Source: Clostridia bacterium
GTDB lineage: Bacteria; Bacillota; Clostridia; Oscillospirales; CAG-272
Assembly: GCA_017464805.1 (NCBI GenBank)
Contig: JAFTYE010000002.1
Location: forward strand, 46,297 to 110,296
Reading direction: 5' to 3'
DNA: 64,000 nt
Made by a program: the position numbers and the translations under genes
In this document: in pieces, positions 18,704 through 27,110 of the stretch
Layout: each line of letters begins with the position of its first letter
How positions within the stretch are numbered: the first letter of the stretch is position 1
The notes under the pieces: generated by a model
Seen by the model: the letters and a program-made list of their open reading frames with translations, nothing else
Databases searched by the model: none
Told to the model about the DNA's origin: nothing

Positions 18704-18999
18704 GAAGTTTTCCATAATTTTTTGCGAATTTTATCGTGTTTACAAAAAATTTTTATTTTCGAGCCCGTTTTTTGCCCGAGGCGCGGGGTTTTTGACCGTT
18801 TTGGGAGTTGTTTGGAAATTTTCGGAAGACAAGGAACACCCTTCCTTTTTGAGGGATCAGGACCCCTTTTTTCGGCATAAAAGGAGAGAGAGACGGCGAT
18901 TTCGTCTTCATATACTATATGCGCGCGCACGAAAACGGTGTCGCTGCGGTATAAATTTTCTCCCACGCGCGTACATTAAACAAAAAGGAGGAGTTTCGC
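18704..18999 (+). other. Intergenic region upstream of tspO, no gene seen
   Basis: About 300 bases with A/T-rich tracts. A TATAAA at about 18951 could be the -10 box for the downstream gene, and CATATACTA near 18911 resembles a sporulation-type -10 element, but no clear -35 was found. I see no coding region or stable RNA here. Confidence 0.4.
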
Positions 19000-19476
19000 A
19001 TGTGGCACAAAATCAGACCCTACGTTCTCTTTATCGCGGCCGCCCTCGGTACGGGCGGTGCAGCCGCTTTTCTGACCCGAAACGACATGGATATCTACAC
19101 CGAGCTGACCACGCCGCCGCTTGCCCCGCCCTCGATCCTGTTCCCGATCGTGTGGACGGTGCTGTACGTACTGATGGGGGTTGGCGCGGCACTCGTTTAT
19201 GAGAGAAAAAAGGAGTTCCCCGGCGAGGCGCACAACGCCCTTTTGCTTTTCGGAGAAAACCTGGTTCTCAATTTTGCGTGGAGTCTGATCTTTTTCCGCT
19301 TCCGCGCGTTTTTGCTCGCGTTTATTTGGCTGCTCTTGCTGCTGCTTGTCATCATCCGCATGATCATTGCCTTTGTGCGGGTGAGGCCGATCGCGGGTTA
19401 TTTGCAGATTCCCTACGCGGTGTGGGTAACCTTTGCGGGCTACCTAAATCTTGGGATCTATCTTTTGAATAAATAA
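19000..19476 (+). CDS. tspO: TspO/MBR family membrane protein
   Basis: This 158-residue protein with five membrane segments belongs to the TspO/translocator family, which binds porphyrins and related ligands. Visible family marks are TTPPLAPPSILFPIVWTVLY near 35-55, NFAWSLIFF near 90 and LQIPYAVWVTFAGYLN near 135-150. The length is normal. It starts behind a strong AAGGAGGAGTTTCGC. It is a single-gene unit bounded by the cohesin operon promoter region and a bidirectional terminator. Its physiological role in an anaerobe is not apparent from the neighbours. Confidence 0.92.
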   Translation: MWHKIRPYVLFIAAALGTGGAAAFLTRNDMDIYTELTTPPLAPPSILFPIVWTVLYVLMGVGAALVYERKKEFPGEAHNALLLFGENLVLNFAWSLIFFRFRAFLLAFIWLLLLLLVIIRMIIAFVRVRPIAGYLQIPYAVWVTFAGYLNLGIYLLNK

Positions 19477-19519
19477 AATACACGGTGGGCGGCCTTAAGG
19501 CAGCTCCACCGTGTATTTT
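19475..19519. terminator. Bidirectional terminator between tspO and the DUF2156 gene
   Basis: A 14-bp stem (19475-19488 with 19506-19519) with A-rich left and T-rich right flank. It overlaps the tspO stop, and the opposing stop codon is in its loop. Confidence 0.88.
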
Positions 19520-20349
19520 TCAAGCAGACAAGCGGGGTGCAGGGCCAGCTTGGCGGTACGCAGACCTTCGTCGCCCGCGTCATCCTCGCGGTTGATGAAG
19601 CGCGCGTCCCCGCCCGCGTAGGCGGCAAAGCGCGAGGCAAGTGTCTGATAGGCGCCGGGGCAAGCACGGTCTGCCTTTTCGACGTGTACGAACAGGGTGT
19701 CCCCCACGCGCTCGCCGAAGGAGAAGCCGACGATTCTGCCGTCCGCACGGAGCGCGCCGCCCGTCATGCCGTAAAAATCGGGGGTGTCCAAGAGCTCCGC
19801 AACCACCTCTCGCTCGGCCTCGGCACTCTCCCCCTCGGGGGGCGGCAGGGTGGCGAAGAAGGCGCGCACCTCGGCAGCGTTTTCTTCCGTGATCGGCTCG
19901 ACCTGTCCTTCTCCATAGGTGCGGACAAAGCGGTTGACGTGATTGCGCTGACCCGCGTACTTTTTGCCGCGCAGGAAAACGAACGCCTCGGCATCGTAAA
20001 GGTAGTCGAAGAGCTCGCGGTGCGGCGTGGCGGCGGCGGTCTGCGGAAAAAGCGAAAGTGCCTCCATCGGTATGGTGCAGAAGCGAAGCGGCCGCGCGGC
20101 CTCGGCGACCAGGCGGGAAATACCCGCGGCAGGGTCGGCCCCGAGCGGCAAATTATAGTGCACACGGCCACGCTGGTCGTACAGGCGGGTGTAAAGGTTA
20201 CCGTCCTCGACGGCAAATTCGGTACGATAGACATGCCGCCAGAGGAACACCCCGCCGACGGTAAGGTCGCAGAGGCGGTACGGATTTTCTTCAAAAAAGG
20301 GACGCAGGCGCGCAAGCGCCTGCCCCGTGAGCTTTTCAAATTTCATCAT
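19495..20349 (-). CDS. DUF2156 protein (GNAT-like, phosphatidylglycerol lysyltransferase C-terminal type)
   Basis: This 284-residue protein matches the DUF2156 fold, two GNAT-like halves related to the aminoacyl transfer domain of MprF. Landmarks are PYRLCDLTVGGVFLW near 25, FVFLRGKKYAGQRNHVNRF near 130 and FINREDDAGDEGLRTAKLALHP near the end. It has no membrane segments. Start codons at 20352 (GTG), 20349 and 20346 (ATG) are all possible, and I give the first ATG. It begins about 8 bases after the nuclease stop, so translation is probably coupled. The acyl or aminoacyl donor and target are unknown. Confidence 0.82.
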   Translation of the reverse strand: MMKFEKLTGQALARLRPFFEENPYRLCDLTVGGVFLWRHVYRTEFAVEDGNLYTRLYDQRGRVHYNLPLGADPAAGISRLVAEAARPLRFCTIPMEALSLFPQTAAATPHRELFDYLYDAEAFVFLRGKKYAGQRNHVNRFVRTYGEGQVEPITEENAAEVRAFFATLPPPEGESAEAEREVVAELLDTPDFYGMTGGALRADGRIVGFSFGERVGDTLFVHVEKADRACPGAYQTLASRFAAYAGGDARFINREDDAGDEGLRTAKLALHPACLLEKYTVELP

Positions 20350-20357
20350 CACTTCTG

Positions 20358-21263
20358 TTAAGGCTTGCAGGTGCCGCAGGGCACAAAGTCATCGGAGAGC
20401 AGGTCATCACGCGAGCCGACAAACTCCTGCTTGTTCTTTTCGGACATGCCCGAGACGGAGGAGCAGGTGGGCAGGTGGAATCTTCTTGTGCTGATGTTGA
20501 GGATGTAGGTCACGTTCACACCCTCGTCGTCGGGCGTGTCGGGCGCGTCATCGGCGGGAGGCTCCTCACCAGACAGCCAGCTCTTGCCCGTGGCATAGTC
20601 GATGGTCACGCCGGGCTGGACGTTGTAGGCGTAGACCGAGAAGCAGACACCCGCGCCGTCATCCTCGACCGACCAGCCCTCCATCAGCACGCCGCGCGCA
20701 ACAGGCTCCGAGCCCTCGAAGATAGGCGTGACGCGATAGAGGACATGGTTTTCGGTCTCCGTGACATAGTGAGCGATCATGTTTTCAAAGTCCAGCATGC
20801 CCTCGATGTTGAGGTAGCGCGTACCGGTGATAAGGTTTTTCTCGTTAGCGTTCTCGCCCGTCAGCTGGTAGCCGACGAGGTGGCAACGGTTGTAGAGGTA
20901 TTTTCCATCCACGACATCGTATTTGACGGTGTGCCAGCCCGACGGCTTGACCGAGCCGATGGAGCCGCGCTCCTCGGTGGGCATGATGTCGATACCGACG
21001 CTTGCCTCGGCGTAGCCGCAGCGGCCGAGCGCGTCAAGCTCGCTGTAAAATTCGTAGGATGCTGTCGCGGCGGCCTTTTCTTCATCGGTAAAGGACGGGA
21101 CATTTCCGTTGATCTCGACGTAGGCCGGGCCCGAATAGGCGGGCACCTCGTCAAGCGAGATCGGGGATTGGGTGCCGAGCCCCAGCATGGAGAGCAGGTC
21201 GCATCCGCCAAGGGACAGGCAAAGGACAAGCAGCAGGGCAACCAGGGACGTGAGCTTTTTCAT
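20358..21263 (-). CDS. Secreted lipoprotein DNA/RNA non-specific endonuclease
   Basis: This 301-residue lipoprotein (signal with lipobox LSLGGC at about 16-21) carries a His-Asn endonuclease domain. YNRCHLVGYQLTGENANEKN near 125-145 holds the catalytic His and the metal-ligand Asn of the Endonuclease_NS_2/DNA-entry nuclease family, in the CHLVG variant. A C-terminal module (about 250-301) with RRFHLPTCSSV...FVPCGTC has paired cysteines and probably binds metal. It likely degrades extracellular DNA for nutrients or uptake. Its ATG overlaps the upstream stop in an ATGA, so expression is coupled to the 134-residue protein. Confidence 0.88.
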   Translation of the reverse strand: MKKLTSLVALLLVLCLSLGGCDLLSMLGLGTQSPISLDEVPAYSGPAYVEINGNVPSFTDEEKAAATASYEFYSELDALGRCGYAEASVGIDIMPTEERGSIGSVKPSGWHTVKYDVVDGKYLYNRCHLVGYQLTGENANEKNLITGTRYLNIEGMLDFENMIAHYVTETENHVLYRVTPIFEGSEPVARGVLMEGWSVEDDGAGVCFSVYAYNVQPGVTIDYATGKSWLSGEEPPADDAPDTPDDEGVNVTYILNISTRRFHLPTCSSVSGMSEKNKQEFVGSRDDLLSDDFVPCGTCKP

Positions 21264-21664
21264 CGGATGTACCTCTCTTTTGTGATGATCTTATGGGAGT
21301 AGCCGGCGAATTCCGTGCGTTCGGACAGGCGCAGGCCCGCCGCAAGCGGCTCAACGTCCAAGCACAGGTCGCGCGGGTAACGACAGTTCCAGCGGTAAAC
21401 GATCAGCTCGTCTATGCGGTCAAGGTGGGGGGCAAGCGGCTCGCTTTCCACAAAGCACAAGTCTCCTTTCTCGGCTGCCGAAAGGAACTGCGGTGTCACG
21501 GTCGCACCGCCCTCCCCCAGCAGGTCGGCCGAGAAGGGGGAGATCAGCAGCCGCCCCTTTCCCGCCTCGGTCAGCAGGTCGGCGACAAGAACCCGGTCGC
21601 GACTCTGGCGACGGTGATTGAAGATCATGCCGCCGAGATCGTCCACGCATACGGCAACACGCAT
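21260..21664 (-). CDS. Conserved hypothetical protein coupled to the nuclease
   Basis: This 134-residue protein starts at ATG 21664 behind GGGGAGAGCCGT. The opening MRVAVCVDDLGGMIFNHRRQ and the later ELIVYRWNCRYPRD look like a small alpha/beta domain. I cannot assign a function. Its TGA overlaps the ATG of the nuclease lipoprotein, making an operon with the nuclease and the DUF2156 gene. A -10 TATAAT lies just upstream (minus strand, about 21700). The much longer open frame reaching 22051 is an artefact, because its extra N-terminus crosses a terminator and the end of another gene. Confidence 0.75.
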   Translation of the reverse strand: MRVAVCVDDLGGMIFNHRRQSRDRVLVADLLTEAGKGRLLISPFSADLLGEGGATVTPQFLSAAEKGDLCFVESEPLAPHLDRIDELIVYRWNCRYPRDLCLDVEPLAAGLRLSERTEFAGYSHKIITKERYIR

Positions 21665-21823
21665 ACGGCTCTCCCCTTTCGTTTTCATTGTAGACATTAT
21701 AGCACACGAACGGGAAAAATGGAACGGGTGTAAGCCACTTTTTAAAAAAAGTGGCGCAAAAACTTTCTTAAGGCCCTCAAGAGGAAGCCCTTCATGGTCT
21801 CTTCCCTTTTGTGTGCCCCGGAT

Positions 21824-21862
21824 AAAAACAAAGAGGGGAGATCCCTCTCCCCTTTTTGTTTT
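21824..21862. terminator. Terminator of the phosphoribosyltransferase gene
   Basis: Arms 21824-21841 and 21846-21862 pair over about 17 bp with one G-T pair. On the minus strand the hairpin ends in a T-rich run just after the phosphoribosyltransferase stop. A second palindrome (CCACTTTTT/AAAAAGTGG near 21735) follows, in bases 21665-21823 that hold no gene. Confidence 0.8.
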
Positions 21863-22502
21863 ACAGTTTCGAAAAGCCGAAGCTGTTGACCAGCGCGTCG
21901 ATCCTTTCGCCCGCCTTGCAAAGCGGACATTCGTGCGCGGGATAGCTGGCGTAGTCGGCAAGTGTGCCTGTGTCGAAGGCGGAATAGACGGGATGGCCCA
22001 TGCACTCGTGCACCGTGGCAAAGATGGAGGAAACGCCCACCACCGCACCACCGTAGTACTGCACCGCCTCGATAGCCGCCTTGGCGGTATAGCCCGTGGT
22101 GACCGATGCGGCCAGGATCAGAACGTGCTTTCCCTGCACGGCAGAGGTAAGTCCCTCTCGGAACACGATCTGCCCGCCCGAGGCATACTCGGGGGTCAGG
22201 ACGTAGATGGTCTGATGTGCGTTGACGTTGATATAGTTGGCCTCGGTCAGACGGCGGGCAAGGCAGGTGCCCACGACCTGCATGCCGTCCAAGCACAGGA
22301 TGGTGTCGATGATGGTATTTGACTGATAATAGGAAACGAGCTCGGTCGCCACGGCATCCGCCTCGGAAAGACGGGTCTTTTGCTTGGCCACATCAATGTA
22401 GTAGTTGATATGGCTGTGCCCCGTTGCAAAATGTCCCTTCGCCACGCGAAGAAGCAGATTCTTTTTCTTGGTGTGGGTGGTTTCGAAAATTTCGGTTGGC
22501 AT
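21861..22502 (-). CDS. Orotate phosphoribosyltransferase-like protein
   Basis: This 213-residue protein has a type I phosphoribosyltransferase fold. The PRPP-binding region is VLILAASVTTGYTAKAAIEAV near 130-150, where the usual acidic pair is replaced by AAS. The N-terminus has a hood-like segment. A C-terminal ECPLC may bind metal. Chosen start 22502 follows AAGGAGGACACGGT, so the longer open frame is rejected. It is a single-gene unit with a perfect -35 and TAAAAT -10. The missing acidic residues mean it may be a regulator or a variant enzyme rather than PyrE, and no pyrimidine genes are nearby. Confidence 0.72.
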   Translation of the reverse strand: MPTEIFETTHTKKKNLLLRVAKGHFATGHSHINYYIDVAKQKTRLSEADAVATELVSYYQSNTIIDTILCLDGMQVVGTCLARRLTEANYINVNAHQTIYVLTPEYASGGQIVFREGLTSAVQGKHVLILAASVTTGYTAKAAIEAVQYYGGAVVGVSSIFATVHECMGHPVYSAFDTGTLADYASYPAHECPLCKAGERIDALVNSFGFSKL

Positions 22503-22534
22503 ACCGTGTCCTCCTTGATGTTTCTTGTGGCCAT

Positions 22535-22563
22535 ATTTTACCATAAAATGGAATGCTTGTCAA
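22535..22563 (-). promoter_or_regulatory. Promoter of the phosphoribosyltransferase-like gene
   Basis: On the minus strand TTGACA (22563-22558) and TAAAAT (22540-22535) are 17 bp apart. Confidence 0.82.
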
Positions 22564-22596
22564 GAATTTTCTTGGCAGGGCAGCAGAGGAAAAAGA

Positions 22597-22626
22597 GAAA
22601 AGGGAGAATGATCGTTCTCCCTTTTC
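22597..22626 (-). terminator. Terminator after putP
   Basis: A 12-bp stem (22597-22608 with 22615-22626) just downstream of putP, with a T-rich tail on the minus strand. Confidence 0.85.
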
Positions 22627-22637
22627 GGTTTTTGAAA

Positions 22638-24167
22638 TCATGCCTCGGTCTTGGCGTTCACCTCGTCGAACTCGGCGGTGATCTCGTCCGACGGCTTCTT
22701 CGTCAGAAGCGAAACTGCCACGATCACGATCGAGGAGAGGATAAAGGCGGGAAGCAGGCTGTACACGGCGAACACGCCGCCAAGGGGATTCATCACGAAT
22801 TCCCAGAAGAAGACGGAGCAGCCGCCCACGACCATGCCCGCAATGGCACCCGCGTAGGTGGTGCGCTTCCAGAACAGGGAGAAAAGCATCAAGGGACCGA
22901 AGGTCGCGCCGAAGCCCGCCCATGCAAAGGAAGTGATGCCGAAAATGGTGGAATCCGAATCCCATGCGATCAGCATGGCGATGATGGTGATGACAGCCAT
23001 GGAGATGCGCGAGATCCACATGACCTTCTTGTCGGACAGCTTCTTTTTCAGGATGCCGTCGCACACCGTTTCGGTGATGGAGGAGGTGGAGATGAGCAGA
23101 TAGGAGTCCGAGGAGGAGATAGAGGCCGCAAGAATGCCCGCACAGGCAAAGCCCGCCAGAATGGGGGGCAGGAACTGCGTCGCCATGTCAATGAAGACGT
23201 TCTCCGCCTCCGGCTTGGAGCCGTAATGCAGGAAATCCATGCTGCGGCCGACAATGCCGATCAGGAGTGCCGCGCCCATGGCGATGAACAGCCAGACAAC
23301 GGCTACACGGCGGGAACGCTTCAGCTCGCCCTCGTCACGGATGCCCATGAAGCGGAGCAGGACCTGGGGCATACCGAAGTAGCCAAGACCCCACGCGAGT
23401 GCGGAAAGAATGGAAAGCACGGACATGCTGCTTCCCTGACCGAAGGTGCCGGCCCCCGTCGGGCTTGCCGTCTTGAAGAGCGAAAGGAAGCCGTCGATGC
23501 CGCCCACGTTTTCCACCACGGCCGCAACACCGCCCGCATGAGCAACACCGAGAACAAGAATCAGGACGAGTGCCGTGACCATCACGATCGCCTGCATAAA
23601 GTCCGAGGCGCTTTCCGCAAGGAAACCGCCGAGGAAGGTGTAGGCCAGCACGAAAACCGCGGCAATGACCATCATGGCGTGATAGTCAAGGCCAAACAGG
23701 TTCACAAACAGCTTGCCGCAGGAGGCAAGGCACTGACCCGCGTACACGGTAAAGAAGACCACGATGAAGAAGGAGGCGATCATGAGGATGATCTTGTTCT
23801 TCTCATGGAACCGCTTCGAAAAGAAGCCGGGGATGGTGATGGCATCCACCTTGCCACTGTAACGGCGCAGGCGGCGGGACACGATCAGCCAGTTGAAATA
23901 GGTGCCCACGAACAGGCCGATGGCCGTCCAGCCCGCATCGGCAAGACCCGACCAATAGGCAAGGCCCGGCAGACCCATCAGCAACCAGCCCGACATGTCC
24001 GAGGCCTCGGCCGAGAAGGCGGCGACCCAGGGACCGAGCGAGCGGCTTCCGAGGAAGTAGGATTCCGCGTTCTTGTTGGCGCGCTTCGCAAAATACACGC
24101 CGATGCCCACGACCGCCAGCATATAGACGATCATGGCAATAAGGTGTTGAATGTTTTCTCCGGTCAT
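22638..24167 (-). CDS. putP: Sodium/proline symporter
   Basis: This 509-residue transporter of the sodium:solute symporter family has about 13 membrane helices. The PutP signature is visible: YFLGSRSLGPWVAAFSAEAS near 38-57, then SGWLLMGLPG, and DSYLLISTSSI near 345. It imports proline with sodium. It starts 37 bases downstream of glmS on the same strand behind AAAGGACG, with no promoter seen in the gap, so it is probably read from the glmS promoter. The link between proline uptake and amino-sugar synthesis is unclear. Confidence 0.93.
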   Translation of the reverse strand: MTGENIQHLIAMIVYMLAVVGIGVYFAKRANKNAESYFLGSRSLGPWVAAFSAEASDMSGWLLMGLPGLAYWSGLADAGWTAIGLFVGTYFNWLIVSRRLRRYSGKVDAITIPGFFSKRFHEKNKIILMIASFFIVVFFTVYAGQCLASCGKLFVNLFGLDYHAMMVIAAVFVLAYTFLGGFLAESASDFMQAIVMVTALVLILVLGVAHAGGVAAVVENVGGIDGFLSLFKTASPTGAGTFGQGSSMSVLSILSALAWGLGYFGMPQVLLRFMGIRDEGELKRSRRVAVVWLFIAMGAALLIGIVGRSMDFLHYGSKPEAENVFIDMATQFLPPILAGFACAGILAASISSSDSYLLISTSSITETVCDGILKKKLSDKKVMWISRISMAVITIIAMLIAWDSDSTIFGITSFAWAGFGATFGPLMLFSLFWKRTTYAGAIAGMVVGGCSVFFWEFVMNPLGGVFAVYSLLPAFILSSIVIVAVSLLTKKPSDEITAEFDEVNAKTEA

Positions 24168-24204
24168 TTGTTTTTTCGTCCTTTCTCTTAAAGGGTTTAA
24201 TCTA

Positions 24205-26034
24205 TTATTCCACCGTTACCGATTTGGCAAGGTTTTTGGGTTTGTCAATGTCACAGCCGCGCTCGCGCGCCACGTAATAGGCCAGCATTTGCAGGGGTAC
24301 GATCTCCACCGCCGGGGAGAACACCGTCTCCATGCGCGGCAGGGCGATCACATCGTCCGCCTGCGAAATGACCCTTCCGTTATCGCGGAAGGTCACAGCC
24401 AGCACCTCGGCACCGCGCGCCTTACATTCCACGATGTTGCTGACCGTTTTCTCGGTCACGTCCTCGTTGCAACAGAGTGCCACAACGGGCTGTCCCTCCT
24501 CGATGAGGGCGATGGTGCCGTGCTTGAGCTCGCCCGCGGCGTAGGATTCCGCATGAATATAGGAAATTTCCTTCATTTTCAGCGCGCCCTCGAGCGACAC
24601 GGCATAATCGGTGTTACGGCCGATATAGAACATCGAGGCGTGGTCGCAATATTTCCTTGCCAGCCTCGGCAGGGCAGCGGCGTTGAGATCAATGGCCTCC
24701 TGAATCAGCTTGGGAATCGAACGAATGGCGGCCACGCAAGCATCGTACCTCTCGCGCGGTACGCTGCCCTTTTTGCCCGCGAGATAGGTGGCGAGCAGAT
24801 AGAGCACCGAAAGCTGGGTGGTGTATCCCTTGGTGGTCGCGACCGCGATCTCCGGCCCCGCCCAGGTGTAGATGACGTGATCCGCGAGGGCCGCAACCGT
24901 GCTGCCCACTACGTTCACCACGGCAACGGTGCGCGCGCCGCGCGCCTTGCATTCCTTCATGGCGGCGATGGTGTCGGCAGTCTCGCCCGACTGGGAAAGC
25001 ACCACGAGCAGGGTGTGCTCATCGATCAGGGGGTCGGCATAGCGAAGCTCGCTGGCCAGCTCCACGGACACGGGAATGCGACAGAGTCTTTCGATGGCGA
25101 TTTTGCCCGCACAGCCCGCGTAGTACGCGGAGCCGCAGGCGGTGATGACGATCTTGTCAATGCTGCGAAGCTCCTCTTCCCCAAGCGCAAAGCCCTCGAA
25201 AAAGACCTCGCCGTCGCGGATGCGGGGAGAAATGGTGGCCTCGGTCGCGCGGGGCTGCTCCATCATTTCCTTAAGCATGAAGTGCTCGTAGCCGCCCTTT
25301 TCGGCCGCCGCGACGTCCCAGGTGATGCGGTGCAGCTTCTTTTCCACGGGTCTGCCCGTGCCGTCGAAAATGGTGATCCCCGCAGGGGAAACAGCGGCAA
25401 ACTCGCCGTCGTCCAGATACATGACATTTCTCGTGTAGGAAACCAGCGCGGTGATGTCGGAGGCGAAATAATTTTCGCCCACGCCCGCGCCAAGGATCAG
25501 GGGGCTTGCCTCACGCGCCACGTACACGGTATCGGGGCAATCGGTACAAAGAACACCCAGTGCCCAGGAGCCGCGCAGGCGGGCGGAGGCGCGGATGACC
25601 GCGTTCTTCACGTCACCCTCGTAGTACATTTCAATGAGGTGTACCACGACCTCGGTGTCGGTTTCGCTCTCAAAGGTGTAGCCCTTTTCGACAAGCTCGG
25701 CACGCAGGGCCTGATAGTTTTCGATAATGCCGTTGTGCACGACGGCGAAGCGGCCGTCGTTGCTCTTGTGGGGATGGGCATTTTCGTCGGTGGGGGCACC
25801 GTGGGTCGCCCAGCGGGTGTGCCCGATTCCAACCTGACCGGGGGTGGCCTTGCCGTCCTCGGTCTTTTCCGAGAGATTTGCTATGCGCCCCGTGATCTTA
25901 CACACGGTCAGTGCGTTGTCGTATAAAACTGCTATACCTGCGGAGTCGTAGCCTCGGTATTCCAGCTTGCGAAGTCCGTCCAGCAAAATGGGGGCGGCCT
26001 GCTCGGTGCCGGTGTATCCGATGATACCGCACAT
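24205..26034 (-). CDS. glmS: Glutamine-fructose-6-phosphate aminotransferase
   Basis: This 609-residue enzyme makes glucosamine 6-phosphate for the cell wall. The Ntn glutaminase domain starts at MCGIIGY with catalytic Cys2 and shows HTRWATHG near 90. Two SIS domains follow (about 290-425 and 460-600), and the C-terminus NLAKSVTVE matches the conserved end with its catalytic Lys. The start 26034 was chosen over 26055 because Cys must be residue 2 and GGAGGAAAACGATAT precedes it. No glmS ribozyme core is recognisable upstream. A consensus promoter lies 60 bp upstream. Confidence 0.97.
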   Translation of the reverse strand: MCGIIGYTGTEQAAPILLDGLRKLEYRGYDSAGIAVLYDNALTVCKITGRIANLSEKTEDGKATPGQVGIGHTRWATHGAPTDENAHPHKSNDGRFAVVHNGIIENYQALRAELVEKGYTFESETDTEVVVHLIEMYYEGDVKNAVIRASARLRGSWALGVLCTDCPDTVYVAREASPLILGAGVGENYFASDITALVSYTRNVMYLDDGEFAAVSPAGITIFDGTGRPVEKKLHRITWDVAAAEKGGYEHFMLKEMMEQPRATEATISPRIRDGEVFFEGFALGEEELRSIDKIVITACGSAYYAGCAGKIAIERLCRIPVSVELASELRYADPLIDEHTLLVVLSQSGETADTIAAMKECKARGARTVAVVNVVGSTVAALADHVIYTWAGPEIAVATTKGYTTQLSVLYLLATYLAGKKGSVPRERYDACVAAIRSIPKLIQEAIDLNAAALPRLARKYCDHASMFYIGRNTDYAVSLEGALKMKEISYIHAESYAAGELKHGTIALIEEGQPVVALCCNEDVTEKTVSNIVECKARGAEVLAVTFRDNGRVISQADDVIALPRMETVFSPAVEIVPLQMLAYYVARERGCDIDKPKNLAKSVTVE

Positions 26035-26095
26035 ATATCGTTTTCCTCCGTTCATTCAATGGGCGCGGATGCACCCTTTTGAGAATATATTATGT

Positions 26096-26124
26096 ATTAT
26101 AGCACGCACGTGTACCCTTGTCAA
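26096..26124 (-). promoter_or_regulatory. Consensus promoter of glmS
   Basis: On the minus strand TTGACA (26124-26119) and TATAAT (26101-26096) with a 17-bp spacer. Confidence 0.9.
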
Positions 26125-26165
26125 GAAAAAATCCGCGAAACAGCGCGGCACGTCTACCTTTTGTA

Positions 26166-26215
26166 GGGGCACGCCCTGTTTTTTGCAGGGGCGACCGTGG
26201 GTCGTCCGTACAAGG
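26166..26215. repeat. GC-rich intergenic repeat-like hairpins
   Basis: The sequence GGGGCGACCGTGGGTCGTCC (26189-26208) forms a hairpin, and GGGGCACGCCC lies just before it. This style is common in intergenic repeats of gut Clostridia. I see no gene in 26125-26241. Confidence 0.4.
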
Positions 26216-26241
26216 AAAAAAGCAGGGCCCGCCCCATACAT

Positions 26242-26267
26242 AAAAGCCCCCTCGGAAGGGGGCTTTT
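26242..26267 (-). terminator. Terminator after Xre regulator A
   Basis: An 11-bp GC-rich stem (26242-26252 with 26257-26267) ending in TTTT on both strands, directly downstream of the regulator stop. Confidence 0.85.
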
Positions 26268-26283
26268 CACTTGCATGGGAGGG

Positions 26284-26589
26284 TTATTTTTCACCCGCGA
26301 TCAGCCGTAGCTGAACAAGAAAGGCTTCTTGCAGCTCGGGAGAAAGAGAAGAGTACAACCGTATAAATTCCTCTACCTGCCCGCCGTCTTGGGCGGGCTT
26401 TTTTTCTTCTATCAGGTCGGAAACGGTTACGCCAAAATACTCGGCGATCTTTTGGAGAGCGGTGTCGCGGGGTACAACACCATTTCTCCAAGCGGTTACC
26501 GATCCAGAGGAAAGCCCTAATTCTTTGGCGACTGGATTCGGCTTTGTATTTCTTTCGTTGCATAATTTAACAAAATTATCCCAAAACAT
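26284..26589 (-). CDS. Xre-family regulator A of a tandem set
   Basis: This 101-residue protein has a Cro/CI HTH at about 5-60 (NPVAKELGLSSGSVTAWRNG, then ALQKIAEYFGVTVSDLIEEKK) and a helical tail. The start 26589 follows AAAGGAGATTCATC, and the longer frame is unsupported. It is about 80 percent identical by eye in the HTH region to regulator C at 27157. Its upstream region contains a plus-strand consensus promoter (26686-26714) pointing away, with ATGAG repeats that may be its operator. It is probably a repressor. Confidence 0.85.
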   Translation of the reverse strand: MFWDNFVKLCNERNTKPNPVAKELGLSSGSVTAWRNGVVPRDTALQKIAEYFGVTVSDLIEEKKPAQDGGQVEEFIRLYSSLSPELQEAFLVQLRLIAGEK

Positions 26590-26685
26590 GATGAATCTCC
26601 TTTCTTGCAAATTGTGCAAATCTCATAAATCTCAGAAACAAAAATTGTACAATGTGCTGATATTGAGAAAAAAGAGATAATTGTA

Positions 26686-26714
26686 TTGACACAATGAGAA
26701 AAATGAGTTATAAT
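26686..26714 (+). promoter_or_regulatory. Orphan consensus promoter with ATGAG repeats
   Basis: TTGACA (26686-26691), 17-bp spacer and TATAAT (26709-26714). The spacer holds two direct ATGAG repeats. It faces the 3' end of regulator B on the opposite strand, so any transcript would be antisense. No plus-strand gene follows. Confidence 0.8.
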
Positions 26715-26725
26715 TTAACCACAGG

Positions 26726-27028
26726 TCATATATTGCTGTTTTGCTCTATCAAAGAATTGATAAGAGCTTGGACGATCTTGACTTGACTGTCAGTCAGCAA
26801 ATCAACACCTTGGAGGCGGTTCCCTTTTTCGGCGAGCTTTTTTTCTTCCAGCAACTCTTCTATTGTTACGCCCAATTCATTGGCGATTTTTATTAAGGTT
26901 GTTTTTCTGGGGATTGACTCTCCCGTCCACTTGGAATAAGCGGCGGCAGATAACCCTATTTTTTTGCATACCGCGGTTGGGGCAACATTTTTTTGTATAC
27001 ATATTTTTTCAAAATTATCCTTGAACAT
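26726..27028 (-). CDS. Xre-family regulator B of a tandem set
   Basis: This 100-residue HTH protein (TAVCKKIGLSAAAYSKWTGE, then TLIKIANELGVTIEELLEEKK) starts at ATG 27028 behind GAGGAGAAGGCT. Its HTH is the most divergent of the three tandem regulators. Its C-terminus (LQGVDLLTDSQVKIVQALINSLIEQ in outline) resembles that of regulator C, so the set looks like a duplicated and recombined family. A minus-strand promoter (TTGTGA, 17 bp, TTTATT) is likely at about 27043-27071. The plus-strand promoter at 26686 points into its 3' end. Confidence 0.83.
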   Translation of the reverse strand: MFKDNFEKICIQKNVAPTAVCKKIGLSAAAYSKWTGESIPRKTTLIKIANELGVTIEELLEEKKLAEKGNRLQGVDLLTDSQVKIVQALINSLIEQNSNI

Positions 27029-27110
27029 AGCCTTCTCCTCGAAAGTGCACAAAATCAATAAACCAAAATTGTGCATTTTTCACAAACCCAAACAAATCGC
27101 ATAAAAAGCA

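Noticed and set aside
21260-22051. A 263-residue version of the 134-residue protein
   Set aside because: The extra N-terminus spans a terminator and the end of the phosphoribosyltransferase gene, and the inner ATG at 21664 has a good ribosome binding site.
22380-24191. Long plus-strand frame opposite putP
   Set aside because: The translated product is rich in His, Gly and Glu without a fold, while the minus strand gives a clear symporter.
26035-26283. glmS ribozyme
   Set aside because: The conserved ribozyme core could not be found upstream of glmS. The region holds a normal promoter and repeat-like hairpins.
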